Shown in pieces: positions 8,529 to 18,352 of a stretch of DNA of 64,000 nucleotides. The notes beneath the pieces were generated by a model. It was not told the origin of the DNA. It saw only the letters and a program-made list of their open reading frames with translations, and searched no databases. Positions within the stretch are counted from its first letter, which is position 1. Every line of letters starts with the position of its first letter. The position numbers were made by a program, and so were the translations under genes. Source of the DNA: Sphaerospermopsis aphanizomenoides BCCUSP55. Lineage in GTDB: Bacteria; Cyanobacteriota; Cyanobacteriia; Cyanobacteriales; Nostocaceae. The stretch spans positions 1 through 64,000 of the forward strand of contig NZ_LUFH02000003.1 in assembly GCF_001586785.1 (NCBI RefSeq). The letters run 5' to 3'.

Positions 8529-10586
8529 TTAAAATCTCTGACCTATGCCAATATGTACTCGACTATCTCCTTGGTCATTAATTCCATAGTCAGCGCGAAT
8601 TAAACCCAAAGGTGACTCAACACGGACTCCTGCACCATAACCAAAACCACTACCAGGTTTGTTCCGCACACCCGCAGGATCTCCAATTACCGTATCACCA
8701 GATCCTAAATCTGAAGCAAAATCTGCGAATATCACACCTCCAGCGATGGGGAAGATGGGAAAACGATATTCAGCAGAAGCTAAAACATAACTGCGACCAC
8801 TGGCTACATCACCAGCATCATAACCACGCACTGAATTAGAACCACCTAAATTAAAGGTTTCATAGGGTGGTAAATCTCCGATCACTGTACCAGCTTGCAA
8901 ATTGAGAGCAAATATTTGTGGCTGTTTGCTATTAAACCATTTAACTGGCAAAAACTGGCTGTAATTACCCCTGAGACGATTCATGGTAATCTGACCATGA
9001 CCAACGGGAATAGATTGTTCGGTGCTGAAAGAGAGGATAGAACCTTGAGTTGGTTTGACAGGGTTATCCCTCTCGTCTTTGGTTGCTGTGAAGGATACTG
9101 TAGTGAGGTCATCTATTCCCGTATCACTGAAAGATAATTGGTTATTGTTGGCATCTCTGGGGGTAATATTACCTTCCCGATCACGGATGGTGACACGAGT
9201 ATAGTTAAGACCGACAGAAGCATCCCAACCATCTAGCTGTTGTTGCACACTGAAACTACCACCTATTTTCCCTTCTCGGACTTTTTCGCCATTGGCCAAT
9301 GTGATGGTATCGTCGAAGGTATCTGAAAGTTGTCTTCTTCTAAAGGTTTTGATGTTATAACCTAAGCGTTCAGGATTGCTTGCTCGATAAGGACTATTAA
9401 AATTAGTGTTAAACAGAATATCCTGGCGATTTACTTCCACATTAGCTGTCAAGGTATCATTAATACCGCCAACATTTTGGTCTCTATAACTGACAACCAC
9501 TGATATCCCATCATCAGCATTGTAACCGCCACCCAAGTTAACTGAACGCGCCCCAATTTCTTGCAGTTCATAAACTAAATCCAGTTTTGTTGCATCTCCT
9601 TCAAAGGCAACATTGACACTTTTAAATAAACCTAATTTATATAAAGTTTGGACATCTTGCTGGGCTAATTTGTCTTCAAATACTTTACCTGGTTTTAATT
9701 TGAGTTGCTGTCTGAGGAAATCTTCTTTAGTTCTGCCTTTAATGGGATTACCTTGATTATCAACCTTTTGTCCCTCGTCATTCAGAAAGCGAAATTTGAC
9801 ATTACCCACCAACCCTTCAGCTACATTTACCGTGAGGATACCTTGGCGGCTGGGTTGAATTGATAGTACCCTGGCTAGGGTATAACCATTTTCTGCATAC
9901 CATTTATTAATTTGTTCTACTATTTGTTTCAGTGCGGCTGGACTGATATCTTTACCAATCTGATTCCTAAATTTTTCTAAGGCTACTTGATAGGTGAGAA
10001 TTTTTGCACCAGATAGCTGTAATGCTTGCACTACTACAGGTTGAACTTGATAAACTACATTCAAACCAGCAGAGGTAGTTGTGGTGTTAACATTAGCACT
10101 AGTAAATAAACCAGTATCCAGAATTGCGGCTACATCTTTTTGCAATTGGGTTTGACTGGTTTGTCCTCCTGTTTTAGTTTTAATAACTTGGCGAATTATT
10201 TGCTCTAATTCGGGATTAGCACCAACTATCTGTACATTAGTAGCAAGAACAAATAGATCATTATCTGTATCTGTAATCAAGTTGTTATTAATATTTTCGG
10301 GTACAACTACAGGTGGATTTAAGTTGTTATTAATATTGTTATTAGTATTATTGGGTACAACTACAGGTTGGGAACTAAATTCTACAGCATAAGTAGTTTC
10401 AGGAGATGCAACTGTTTCCTCTGGTGTCGGCTGAGTTTCTACAAACGGAACTACTACCACATCAGTGGCTGATTCGGTTTTACCTTCTGGATTTGTGGTT
10501 TGATTAAGTAGAGCATTTGCTTGCTGAGTGGCATTACTAGCAGCTAAAGTAGCTAATGTGAAAATTGCCGCAGAAGAAACTCGCAT
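8529..10586 (-). CDS. Omp85/BamA-type outer membrane assembly protein
   Basis: 685-residue outer-membrane protein related to BamA and plastid Toc75. An N-terminal signal peptide (about 1-25, cleavage near QANA) is followed by an Asn/Pro/Val-rich linker to about 125. POTRA-type repeats follow (about 125-350, with VQALQLSGAKILT, EQINKWYAENGYTLARV and QDVQTLYKLGLFKSVNVAFEG). The 16-strand barrel occupies about 360-685, with SNSVRGYDAGDVASG as the conserved loop L6 motif containing the RGY signature. The final residue is Phe (GIGQRF), as expected for a Bam-inserted barrel. Likely role: insertion of beta-barrel proteins into the outer membrane. The next gene to the right is divergent. Confidence 0.93.
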   Translation of the reverse strand: MRVSSAAIFTLATLAASNATQQANALLNQTTNPEGKTESATDVVVVPFVETQPTPEETVASPETTYAVEFSSQPVVVPNNTNNNINNNLNPPVVVPENINNNLITDTDNDLFVLATNVQIVGANPELEQIIRQVIKTKTGGQTSQTQLQKDVAAILDTGLFTSANVNTTTTSAGLNVVYQVQPVVVQALQLSGAKILTYQVALEKFRNQIGKDISPAALKQIVEQINKWYAENGYTLARVLSIQPSRQGILTVNVAEGLVGNVKFRFLNDEGQKVDNQGNPIKGRTKEDFLRQQLKLKPGKVFEDKLAQQDVQTLYKLGLFKSVNVAFEGDATKLDLVYELQEIGARSVNLGGGYNADDGISVVVSYRDQNVGGINDTLTANVEVNRQDILFNTNFNSPYRASNPERLGYNIKTFRRRQLSDTFDDTITLANGEKVREGKIGGSFSVQQQLDGWDASVGLNYTRVTIRDREGNITPRDANNNQLSFSDTGIDDLTTVSFTATKDERDNPVKPTQGSILSFSTEQSIPVGHGQITMNRLRGNYSQFLPVKWFNSKQPQIFALNLQAGTVIGDLPPYETFNLGGSNSVRGYDAGDVASGRSYVLASAEYRFPIFPIAGGVIFADFASDLGSGDTVIGDPAGVRNKPGSGFGYGAGVRVESPLGLIRADYGINDQGDSRVHIGIGQRF

Positions 10587-11114
10587 AATTAATATTGATT
10601 AACTTCATCAACTGGTAGTTAGTAGCAGTCATCCGATTTTAGATTTTGGATTTTGGATTTTGGATTGACCTCACAGATAGGGGGCTTGTAGCATCAAGGA
10701 ATTATTGGACAACAAGAGGGGGGTAGGGTTTAGGGTGTAGGGTCAATTGAATTAAATTCGTAATTAACTCTTCCTATACCTGTGAATTCATAGACAGGGA
10801 ATTGTAATTTTTTGTTTCTGGTCACAAAAGTTGTCAGCAAACGCTGATCTAATTATTGCCTGAATAAATTTAAAGACAGAAGATTTGAAGTAAATTAGGT
10901 ACAAACCTCAATCTAAAAGTCTTTGCTGGCAAGCATTTGAAAGCTGACTGCTGACTGCTGACCGCTGCTGTAAGTATTTATCTCTAAGGATAGTTTATAG
11001 CAGGGGAAATACAGGTTTATTTAGTAATCACCAATACTTATTATCAGACGCTATGATGACAAATTGCAATAGGCCGCAGCGATTGCCATTCAAAAATATA
11101 AAATATAAAATCCT
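10587..11114. other. 528-bp divergent intergenic region with two heptamer arrays
   Basis: No gene is supported. Positions 10635-10667 hold about four TTTTGGA units. Positions 10939-10965 hold GACTGCT/GACCGCT units. The remainder is AT-rich and should contain the promoters for the Omp85 gene (leftward) and the LpxB-like gene (rightward), but no convincing -35/-10 pair stood out. Confidence 0.6.
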
Positions 11115-12449
11115 ATGACTAATTTATTGCCATTATCTTTGATGACAAATTCCCTAGCAGCTACTTCGCGGTTACAGTTACTGGTTTTAAGTAATGGTCA
11201 TGGAGAGGATATCATTGCTGTGCGTATTTTACAGGAACTGCAACGGTTATCTTCGCCACCAGATATTTTTGCTTTACCAATTGTAGGTGAAGGGCGTGCT
11301 TACCAGCAGTTGGATATACCCTGTATTGGGGCGGTTAAAACCATGCCTTCCGGTGGCTTTATTTATATGGATAGTCGCCAATTGATGCGAGATGTGCAGG
11401 GTGGTTTGGTGCAGCTGACCTGGAAGCAAATTCAGGCTATGCGCCGTTGGGTAAATTGTCAGACAAAATTAGGTAATAAGAAGGCGATTTTAGCGGTGGG
11501 GGATATTGTACCACTGTTGTTTGCAGCTTTCAGTGGCGCTAACTATGGGTTTGTAGGAACGGCAAAATCTGAATATTATGTGCGAGATGAGGCGGGTTTG
11601 TTACCGAGAAAATCAAAATCGGCACGTTGGGAAAACTTTTCTGGTTCGATTTACCATCCTTGGGAAAGGTGGTTAATGAGTCGTCGTCGTTGTCGGGCGG
11701 TGTTTCCTAGAGATTCGCTGACGACGGAAATATTAAGACAGTGGCCGATCCGGGCTTTTGATTTGGGTAATCCCATGATGGACGGTTTAGAACCAAATGT
11801 GACAAGGGCAAAATTTTATAGTGCTGAACAAGAAGAGATTGTTCGGCCTTTGATTGTGACTTTGCTTCCTGGTTCTCGCGCTAATGAAGCTTATGCTAAC
11901 TGGGAAGTTATTATGACTGCTGTATCTGGTTTGATGACTAGTTGGCGGGAGCGAAATATGGTATTTTTAGGTGCGATCGCTCCCGGTTTAGATGGGGATA
12001 TTTTATCTCACACTCTGCAAATTCAAGGTTGGCATAGATGTACAGAATCTCCCATTCAACTAGCTGATCAAGATTGCTTGACGTTTAAACAAAAGAATAA
12101 TTATGTAATTCTCAGCCAAAAAGCTTATAGTGACTGCTTGCATTTAGGAGATTTGGCGATCGCAATGGCAGGTACAGCGACAGAACAATTTATTGGTTTA
12201 GGCAAACCTGCGATCGCTATTCCCGGAAACGGTCCTCAATATAACCCCGCTTTTGCTGAAGCCCAAAGTCGTCTTTTAGGATCATCTTTAATTTTAGTAG
12301 ACCAACCAGCCAAAGTTGCCCAAGTAATCCAATCCCTGTTTAAGAATCCTGACCTTTTTAATCAAATTGCCGAAAATGGCAGCAAACGTATGGGTCAACC
12401 AGGTGCAGCAAAACGCATTGCGGAATGTTTGCAAGTACAATTTAGTTGA
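11115..12449 (+). CDS. lipid-A-disaccharide synthase-related protein
   Basis: 444-residue protein of the cyanobacterial/plant family annotated as lipid-A-disaccharide synthase-related (TIGR03492), a GT-B fold glycosyltransferase relative of LpxB. Visible features: SNGHGEDIIAVRIL near the N-terminus, AVGDIVPLLFA, LLPGSRANEAY in the middle, and the C-terminal donor-site region AMAGTATEQFIGLGKPAIAIPGNGPQY. The usual LpxB length is about 380. Heterocystous cyanobacteria lack classical E. coli-type lipid A with Kdo, so the substrate is uncertain. ATG 11115 was used; a second ATG ten codons in is possible. It is followed closely and convergently by the response regulator. Confidence 0.85.
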   Translation: MTNLLPLSLMTNSLAATSRLQLLVLSNGHGEDIIAVRILQELQRLSSPPDIFALPIVGEGRAYQQLDIPCIGAVKTMPSGGFIYMDSRQLMRDVQGGLVQLTWKQIQAMRRWVNCQTKLGNKKAILAVGDIVPLLFAAFSGANYGFVGTAKSEYYVRDEAGLLPRKSKSARWENFSGSIYHPWERWLMSRRRCRAVFPRDSLTTEILRQWPIRAFDLGNPMMDGLEPNVTRAKFYSAEQEEIVRPLIVTLLPGSRANEAYANWEVIMTAVSGLMTSWRERNMVFLGAIAPGLDGDILSHTLQIQGWHRCTESPIQLADQDCLTFKQKNNYVILSQKAYSDCLHLGDLAIAMAGTATEQFIGLGKPAIAIPGNGPQYNPAFAEAQSRLLGSSLILVDQPAKVAQVIQSLFKNPDLFNQIAENGSKRMGQPGAAKRIAECLQVQFS

Positions 12450-12462
12450 AGTTGAAACCATT

Positions 12463-13185
12463 TTAACCCACTAACCCAGAACGCAAAGCCCGAACCGCAG
12501 CTTGGGTACGGTCATCAGCACATAGTTTGTTTAAAATATTGCGAACGTGAGTTTTGACTGTCCCCACCGTAATGTATAGCTTTTCGGCAATTTGTCCATT
12601 ACTGCAACCAGCAACTATTAACTCTAAAATTTCCAGTTCCCGTTGAGTTAAGGGATAAGTTTCGAGAACTTGCTCATATTCTGTGGCTAGTGCCTCGATT
12701 TTTACAGTTTTTGGTTTATCTGTAGTTGTACTTTCGCCTGGTAAACCCAAACGCATTTTTTTTAATACCACGTTGGCAATAGCCGGATCAATCCAAGAGT
12801 TACCAGCGTGAGTAGCTTGTATTGCTTCTGTCAATTTATTGATGCTTGTTTCTTTCATATAGTAAGAATCTGCCCCAGCTGCAAAAGCTGCTAGAACTGC
12901 ATCTTCTGTATGATTCATGGTCAAAATGAGAATTTTTGTATTTGCTTGTCCGTTTTCTAACTGTTGGCGCTTAAACTTACGAGTCAGTTCAATCCCGTCC
13001 ATATCTGGTAAACCAATATCTACTACAGCCACATCAGGTTTAGTGGTTTCCAAGAGTTTTAAACCCTGAGTAGCATTGGCTGCTTCACCAATCACTTTTA
13101 AACCGCTCTGTGACTGTAATGCTGCCCTTAGTCCCATGCGGGTTAAATCATGATCTTCAATCAAAAGAATGCTAATTTCACTCAT
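12463..13185 (-). CDS. NarL/FixJ-type response regulator
   Basis: 240-residue DNA-binding response regulator. The receiver domain (4-125) has the acidic pair in LLIEDHD, phospho-acceptor D56 (VAVVDIGLPDMDG), the conserved Thr (ILTMN) and a switch Lys (YYMKE). A linker leads to a LuxR-type helix-turn-helix (about 175-235: LTQRELEILELIVAGCSNGQIAEKLYITVGTVKTHVRNILNKL). ATG 13185 is preferred over an in-frame TTG four codons upstream. No partner kinase overlaps it, but two kinases lie within 3 kb, so it may be their target; that is inference. Confidence 0.93.
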   Translation of the reverse strand: MSEISILLIEDHDLTRMGLRAALQSQSGLKVIGEAANATQGLKLLETTKPDVAVVDIGLPDMDGIELTRKFKRQQLENGQANTKILILTMNHTEDAVLAAFAAGADSYYMKETSINKLTEAIQATHAGNSWIDPAIANVVLKKMRLGLPGESTTTDKPKTVKIEALATEYEQVLETYPLTQRELEILELIVAGCSNGQIAEKLYITVGTVKTHVRNILNKLCADDRTQAAVRALRSGLVG

Positions 13186-14331
13186 TGTTACACTCAACGA
13201 TATAATATCTGTTTGTATCTGCTTGCTGCTGTGAACTTAAAACATTTTGTAAGTATTTGATTTTACTGTTTCCCCAAACCAAAGGTAGATGATATTTTAA
13301 ATGAGTTGCATCCACCGAGAGAAATAATAAATTCCACTTATTTTATTTTAGGCAGAAGTAAAAATCTAGCTACGGATATATAGCTATTAAGAAAAAAAAG
13401 ATGAAATATTGATACGAATGTAAAATCAGGTAGGTATCAAAATCAGAAATAAGGAGTTGATCAATGCTGATAACTGTTGGCTGACAGATGAATGCTTATA
13501 CTTAGCATAATCAACTAAAATCAGACAGACACATAACTATGTTATCTTAACAGTACAGGTAGAAACTAACCTGTGATTAGTCCAAGAGAACTGTTTATTC
13601 CTTATGTAAATAAGGACAGAATTCCAAGTTAATGATTAAGTATACAGTTATCAGTGAATGCCTATGCCAAACTAGGCAGCAAGTGTAGCTATCGGGGCAA
13701 GACTTTATGGCCAACAACTTGAATCAGGAGTTCAGGAGTATGCCTCTAGCTTGCATCTTATCCCCTGCAAAGATGCTATGCCTTAGGGAAGCTTTCGCTT
13801 CAGCGATACAGAAGACTTATGCCAAAAAGCTGCTTACCTTAGACATAGCTTGGCATTAGCCATAGGCCAAACCAAGCAGATTAAACCAAGCAGATTAAGA
13901 AGAGGAATGAATTTTTTTCCTCTCACCCCTACACCCTGATATTTTTGTAACTAGTAACTTGGGTTAATGCTTCATGAGTAACAACTCACTTATCAGAACT
14001 GAATACTTTTTTAGTGAGTAAAATTGCTCAGGTTTATGATACACAATATTTCTATGCAACTCTCACTAATGGCTGAGGACGGTGAATCATCTACTCATTT
14101 ACAATTGTGTTGAGATGGATAAAGTATTTTATTTTACTTTATATGGACTCTAGATCATGGGGGAGGGAATTGTTTTCATCTGCAAAATTGCTAATTGTTT
14201 ACCAATAATTATTAATTAACCATGAACAGTTTTCTCTTAACTAAAGTTATCAATAGTAAATTCTTAGTTACATGATTGAAAAAAACAAATGCTGTACATC
14301 AATGTATACTGCACAGCGAAAATAAAAACTG
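13186..14331. other. 1.1-kb intergenic region, mostly repeat debris
   Basis: No ORF with a credible start or product was found. The interval 13655-13895 is GC-richer than its flanks and resembles a decayed MITE: GCCTATGCCAA near its left side is partly mirrored by a reverse-complement copy around 13850, and CCAAGCAGATTAA is repeated in tandem near 13873-13899. TGAATGCTTA near 13490 resembles the terminal repeat of the MITE at 18055. The last 300 bases are AT-rich and should hold the kinase promoter. Confidence 0.5.
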
Positions 14332-15672
14332 ATGGAAGAGACGCTAAAAATTTTGGTTGTAGATGATGATGAAGTAGATCGCATGGCAGTCCGTTTAGCC
14401 CTGACGAAGGCAAGTGTTTACATGGAAATCAGCGAGGTCAGTGACTGTAATGATGCCCTCTCTGTCCTCGAAAATACTAAATTTGACTGCGTTTTTCTCG
14501 ATTATCACTTACCAGACCAAGATAGCTTAACTTTAATACACAAGCTGCGCTCTTCAGAAATCAAAGTTCCCTTAGTCATTCTCACTGCTCAAGGAGAGGA
14601 AAAAATAGCTGTTGAGTTGATGAAAATAGGTGTGACAGACTATCTGATTAGATCTCAGCTATTCTCAGAAAATTTAACACGAGTTTTACAAAATGCAATT
14701 CGATTATATCAGGCTGAAATGAAAGCCGATGTGGCATATCAACAACTCAAAGAAAGTCATGAACAACTAATTCGTAAGAATCAAGAATTGGAGCAACAAC
14801 AGCAAAAAATTCAGTTGCAAAATTTGAGATTGTTAGAAGCCTCACGACTCAAGTCAAAGTTTTTAGCAACCATATCTCATGAGTTGCGAACCCCAATGAA
14901 TGCCATTATTGGGTTTTCACAGATACTATTACGTCCCAAGTTTGGTAATCTTACTAATCAGCAAGCGGATATGGTGGAGCGTATCCTCAATAATGGTAAG
15001 CATTTGCTGATGCTGCTCAATGAAGTCCTGGATTTTTCCAAATTAGAATCGGGAAAATTAGAACTAAAACCGGAAATATTTGATTTATCGAAAATAGTTA
15101 ATAACTCTGTATTGGAAATACGCTCCTTAGCTGAAGCTAAAAATTTATCTTTGCTTGTGGAAATAGACTTACAAAATAGTTTAGTATTCAATGACCCAAT
15201 CAGAGTACGTCAGATTATAATTAACCTGCTTTCTAATGCGGTTAAATTTACAGAAACGGGAGGAATTTGGATAGAAGTGACAGAAATTCCCAAAAATAGA
15301 TTAACCATGACGATCCGAGATACAGGAATCGGCATTTCTCCTCAAGATTATACACATATTTTTGAAGCATTTCGACAAGTAGATCAAGGGATTAGCCGTA
15401 AATATCCTGGAACTGGACTAGGTTTAGCAATTACTGATTCATTGGTAAAAATGATGGGAGGAAAAATATTTCTGGAAAGTCAATTAGGAGTGGGTTCAAT
15501 ATTTAAAATTGAATTACCACGTCAAATAACATCAGCAGCTAATGATGTAGGAGATGATTATAGTTTAAATTTAGCTAGTGATGATGGAATTTATTTTTAT
15601 CATCAAAATCCACGCCAAATACCACCACAATTAAACAAAGCTTCAATTGAATATCCTCATCTCAAACTGTAG
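14332..15672 (+). CDS. response regulator-histidine kinase hybrid
   Basis: 446-residue cytoplasmic protein with an N-terminal receiver domain (6-125; phospho-acceptor D57 in FLDYHLPDQDS), a coiled coil (about 130-170), HisKA (H183 in ISHELRTPMNAIIGFSQIL) and HATPase_c (N box LLSNAVKFTE, G1 RDTGIGIS, G2 GTGLGLAI). A 45-residue tail of unclear function follows. No membrane segment is present, so input probably reaches the receiver from another kinase. This receiver-first layout is common in filamentous cyanobacteria. The gene is followed within 170 bp by a second hybrid of the same layout, separated by a repeat element directly after the stop codon. Confidence 0.93.
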   Translation: MEETLKILVVDDDEVDRMAVRLALTKASVYMEISEVSDCNDALSVLENTKFDCVFLDYHLPDQDSLTLIHKLRSSEIKVPLVILTAQGEEKIAVELMKIGVTDYLIRSQLFSENLTRVLQNAIRLYQAEMKADVAYQQLKESHEQLIRKNQELEQQQQKIQLQNLRLLEASRLKSKFLATISHELRTPMNAIIGFSQILLRPKFGNLTNQQADMVERILNNGKHLLMLLNEVLDFSKLESGKLELKPEIFDLSKIVNNSVLEIRSLAEAKNLSLLVEIDLQNSLVFNDPIRVRQIIINLLSNAVKFTETGGIWIEVTEIPKNRLTMTIRDTGIGISPQDYTHIFEAFRQVDQGISRKYPGTGLGLAITDSLVKMMGGKIFLESQLGVGSIFKIELPRQITSAANDVGDDYSLNLASDDGIYFYHQNPRQIPPQLNKASIEYPHLKL

Positions 15673-15679
15673 ATTAATT

Positions 15680-15800
15680 GTCAGCATTCAGCCGTCAGCT
15701 ATCGGCACGGCTTCACCGAACGGAGACGCTACGCGAACAGAGGAACTCCGTTAACGCCGTGGCGTAGCCACTTACTGATGAATGATAGCTGAATACTTAA
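15680..15800. mobile_element. 121-bp MITE-like element
   Basis: The left end GTCAGCATTCAG (15680-15691) and right end CTGAATACTTAA (15789-15800) are imperfect inverted repeats. The left end differs by one base, and the complemented right end by two, from the 12-bp termini of the MITE at 18055-18279. The flanks GATTAATT (15672-15679) and GATTAAGT (15801-15808) match at 7 of 8 bases, like an aged 8-bp target duplication. It begins eight bases after the upstream kinase stop codon and contains no ORF. Confidence 0.6.
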
Positions 15801-15838
15801 GATTAAGTTAGCTTAATTTGAAAAAGTTGTAAATTATT

Positions 15839-16972
15839 ATGTCTGTTATCAAAAGTGATAAAGTTGACCGTATTCTTGCCGTTGATGATACTAGGGATAA
15901 TTTAATTTTAGTGCAAACACTTTTAGAAAGTGAGGGTTATGAAGTTGAATTAGTATCAGATGGTGCAACTGCTTTAGCAAAAGTGAAGCAATCTCCACCG
16001 GATCTGATTTTATTAGATGTGATGATGCCGGGGATGGATGGTTATGAAGTAACACGCAAAATTCGTAATTATGCTGATCTTAGTTATATTCCCATTTTGT
16101 TGATCACAGCTTTTCACGAATCTAGTGTAGTTGAAGGATTAGATGCTGGTGCTGATGATTTTATTCGGAAACCATTTGATACAGATGAATTACTGGCAAG
16201 AGTGCGATCGCTATTGCGACTGAAGCATAGTATTGACGAACAACAAAAAATGACTCGTCAAAGAGAAGATTTTGTTTCTCGTCTCACCCATGATTTACGC
16301 ACACCTTTAGTAGCAGCTGATCGAATGTTAGCACTGTTTCAACAGGAGACTTTTTGTAAAATTTCTCCCGAAATGAAGCAAGCGATCACTGTAATGATTC
16401 GCAGTAACCAAAATTTAATGCAAATGGTGAATACTTTACTAGAAGTATATCGCTTTGAGGCAGGGAAAAAAACCTTAAATTTAGAAAGATGTGATTTACA
16501 GGAAATAGTCCAAGAAGTCATTAGTGAACTAACACCCCTGGCGATTGAGAAAAACTTGACTCTCAACTTAAACACTCATGAATTAAACCAGCTAGGTAAT
16601 AATCCTGGCATCATCATTGCTGATAAACTAGAAATCCGGCGTGTGTTGAATAACTTAATTGGTAATGCTATTAAGTTTACGGATACAGGGGGTATCGAAA
16701 TTCGCCTTTTTGAAACCTTACCTACCAAAACTGATCCAGGTGAAATCGTCATTGAAGTTGCAGATACAGGTTACGGAATAGCACCAGAAGATCAAGCAAC
16801 TATTTTCGAGCGATTTCGTCAAGGGAGAAATAAAAGATCAGGTAGTGGTTTAGGACTCCATCTGTCACAAATAATCATAGAAGCACATGGAGGCCAAATA
16901 GAAGTTCTCTCAGAATTAGGTAAAGGCAGCGTGTTCACTATTAGACTACCGAAAAAAACTAATTTTGATTAG
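15839..16972 (+). CDS. response regulator-histidine kinase hybrid
   Basis: 377 residues, soluble. The receiver domain (10-128) has DD pair VDD at 15-17, D60 (LILLDVMMPGMDGYE) and K111. HisKA follows with H151 (FVSRLTHDLRTPLVAADRM), then HATPase_c (LNNLIGNAIKFTDTGG, EVADTGYGIAPED, GSGLGLHLSQIII). All catalytic motifs are intact. It is co-directional with the preceding hybrid and convergent with the single receiver protein, whose stop lies two bases beyond its own stop codon. The three are plausible members of one phosphorelay, but nothing in the sequence proves this. Confidence 0.93.
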   Translation: MSVIKSDKVDRILAVDDTRDNLILVQTLLESEGYEVELVSDGATALAKVKQSPPDLILLDVMMPGMDGYEVTRKIRNYADLSYIPILLITAFHESSVVEGLDAGADDFIRKPFDTDELLARVRSLLRLKHSIDEQQKMTRQREDFVSRLTHDLRTPLVAADRMLALFQQETFCKISPEMKQAITVMIRSNQNLMQMVNTLLEVYRFEAGKKTLNLERCDLQEIVQEVISELTPLAIEKNLTLNLNTHELNQLGNNPGIIIADKLEIRRVLNNLIGNAIKFTDTGGIEIRLFETLPTKTDPGEIVIEVADTGYGIAPEDQATIFERFRQGRNKRSGSGLGLHLSQIIIEAHGGQIEVLSELGKGSVFTIRLPKKTNFD

Positions 16973-16974
16973 TT

Positions 16975-17433
16975 CTAGCTTTCCTGACAGACTTCCAACG
17001 GAGAATAGGGAACAAATTTATCATCAAGCAACCGCCAAATAATCTCCTCTAAATCCTCCAGCATATAGGGTTTACTAATGTAGTCATCAAAACCTGCTTT
17101 AAGGATACGTTCTTTTTCTTCCCTACCTGCTAAAGCCGTAACTGCAACTACTGGAATATCGGCAGTAAGTGGTTCTCGTTTTAAAGATCGCACAATATCT
17201 AGACCATTTAAACCCGGTAACAAAATATCCAACAAAATTAAGTCTGGGTGATACTCTTTCGCTACTAATAGTGTTGTATAACTTTCATTTTGACAAATAA
17301 ATCTACACCCTAGTAACTCCAGTGTATAACTCAGTAACAGTAGACTATCATCATGATCTTCTACTACTAAAATTAAAGGTGACTGAGAGCTTTGCTTCTT
17401 TTCATCACTCATGAATGAATGTGTCAGATACAT
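16975..17433 (-). CDS. single-domain response regulator (CheY-like)
   Basis: 152-residue stand-alone receiver: VVEDHDD (24-30), phospho-acceptor D69 in LILLDILLPGLNGLD, conserved Thr in VVAVTAL, and YISKPYML with the switch Lys. There is no output domain, so it likely passes phosphate on or binds a partner. ATG 17433 is preceded by GGAG five bases upstream, so the full-length start is preferred over the internal ATG at 17412. It is tail-to-tail with the hybrid kinase gene with a two-base gap. Confidence 0.92.
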   Translation of the reverse strand: MYLTHSFMSDEKKQSSQSPLILVVEDHDDSLLLLSYTLELLGCRFICQNESYTTLLVAKEYHPDLILLDILLPGLNGLDIVRSLKREPLTADIPVVAVTALAGREEKERILKAGFDDYISKPYMLEDLEEIIWRLLDDKFVPYSPLEVCQES

Positions 17434-18352
17434 CTCTTCTCCAGAAAATTAAGTTGGGCTTTATCGTCTTTATAGTTAAATCAGACGATAATTCCGCAAG
17501 TCATCAGAGAGTGCTTATTCAGGATTAGATTGTGTTTTGCTGGCGCTCAGTTGCTCATCCTTACCCACATCACAAAGGAAAGAAAAACTCAATCTGAATA
17601 GCTTTAGCAGACACCCCTTGATTATATGCAAAATTACAGAATATTTTCCTCATAAGTTCACAATAACTTTATCGAGAAAAATTGCATAGTTATTTCCTCT
17701 AGTATCACTTCTAACTTGTCTATAATCTCAATAGAGGAATCCTATTCCCTGCCTCAATGAGTAATTAGGGCTACGCCAAGCTACGCTATCATTAATCAAA
17801 CCGGAGTCCTAGATATTGATTATGTGTAATTCTGTATAAGAACCAAGATCACGTAAATGATGAATATACAGGTAAAAATTGTGAGGATTTATTAAATAAT
17901 AGTAACTTTAGCAACATGATCATTTATTGTGGGGGAGGAAAAGTTGTTTTGACTACACAAATGGGATAATTTATTTTTTGGCGTTCCCTTAGCTACCAAC
18001 GGAATTCATACGAAATCTTACTGAATTTTAATACTACTTAATTAAGATACGATAGTAAGCATTCAGCTATCAGTGGTCAGCAGTTAGCTAAAACCTGTTT
18101 TGAGACTGAGTTTAAGGATTTGTTTTGGGAAACTTACACCAAACTTAATTAGTAATCCTTTTGTCAGAATGCTCATAAATTCATGGTTGAAAATTGCTGA
18201 TAGCTGTTAGCGCAGCTTGCCGTATGATTCCTAAGTCGTTATGCACGCTATAGGCGTTAGCTGACGACTGAATGCTTACATACGATACAATTTTTGTATC
18301 ATCTCTGGCATGATGAAAAAATAATTCTAGGCTTGCTAAACTAGATATAGAT
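17434..18352. other. 0.9-kb intergenic region containing a MITE
   Basis: No gene is supported. The interval 18055-18279 is a MITE described separately. The rest is AT-rich and holds the divergent upstream regions of the receiver gene and the AAA ATPase gene. A short GC-richer patch near 17770-17790 resembles fragments of interspersed repeats. Confidence 0.55.
18055..18279. mobile_element. 225-bp MITE with perfect 8-bp target duplication
   Basis: GTAAGCATTCAG (18055-18066) is exactly mirrored by CTGAATGCTTAC (18268-18279). The element is flanked on both sides by ATACGATA (18047-18054 and 18280-18287), a perfect 8-bp direct repeat. It has no coding capacity. Termini starting GTAA with 8-bp duplications are typical of the IS66 family, so an IS66-type transposase is the likely mobiliser; none is in the window. 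Confidence 0.85.
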
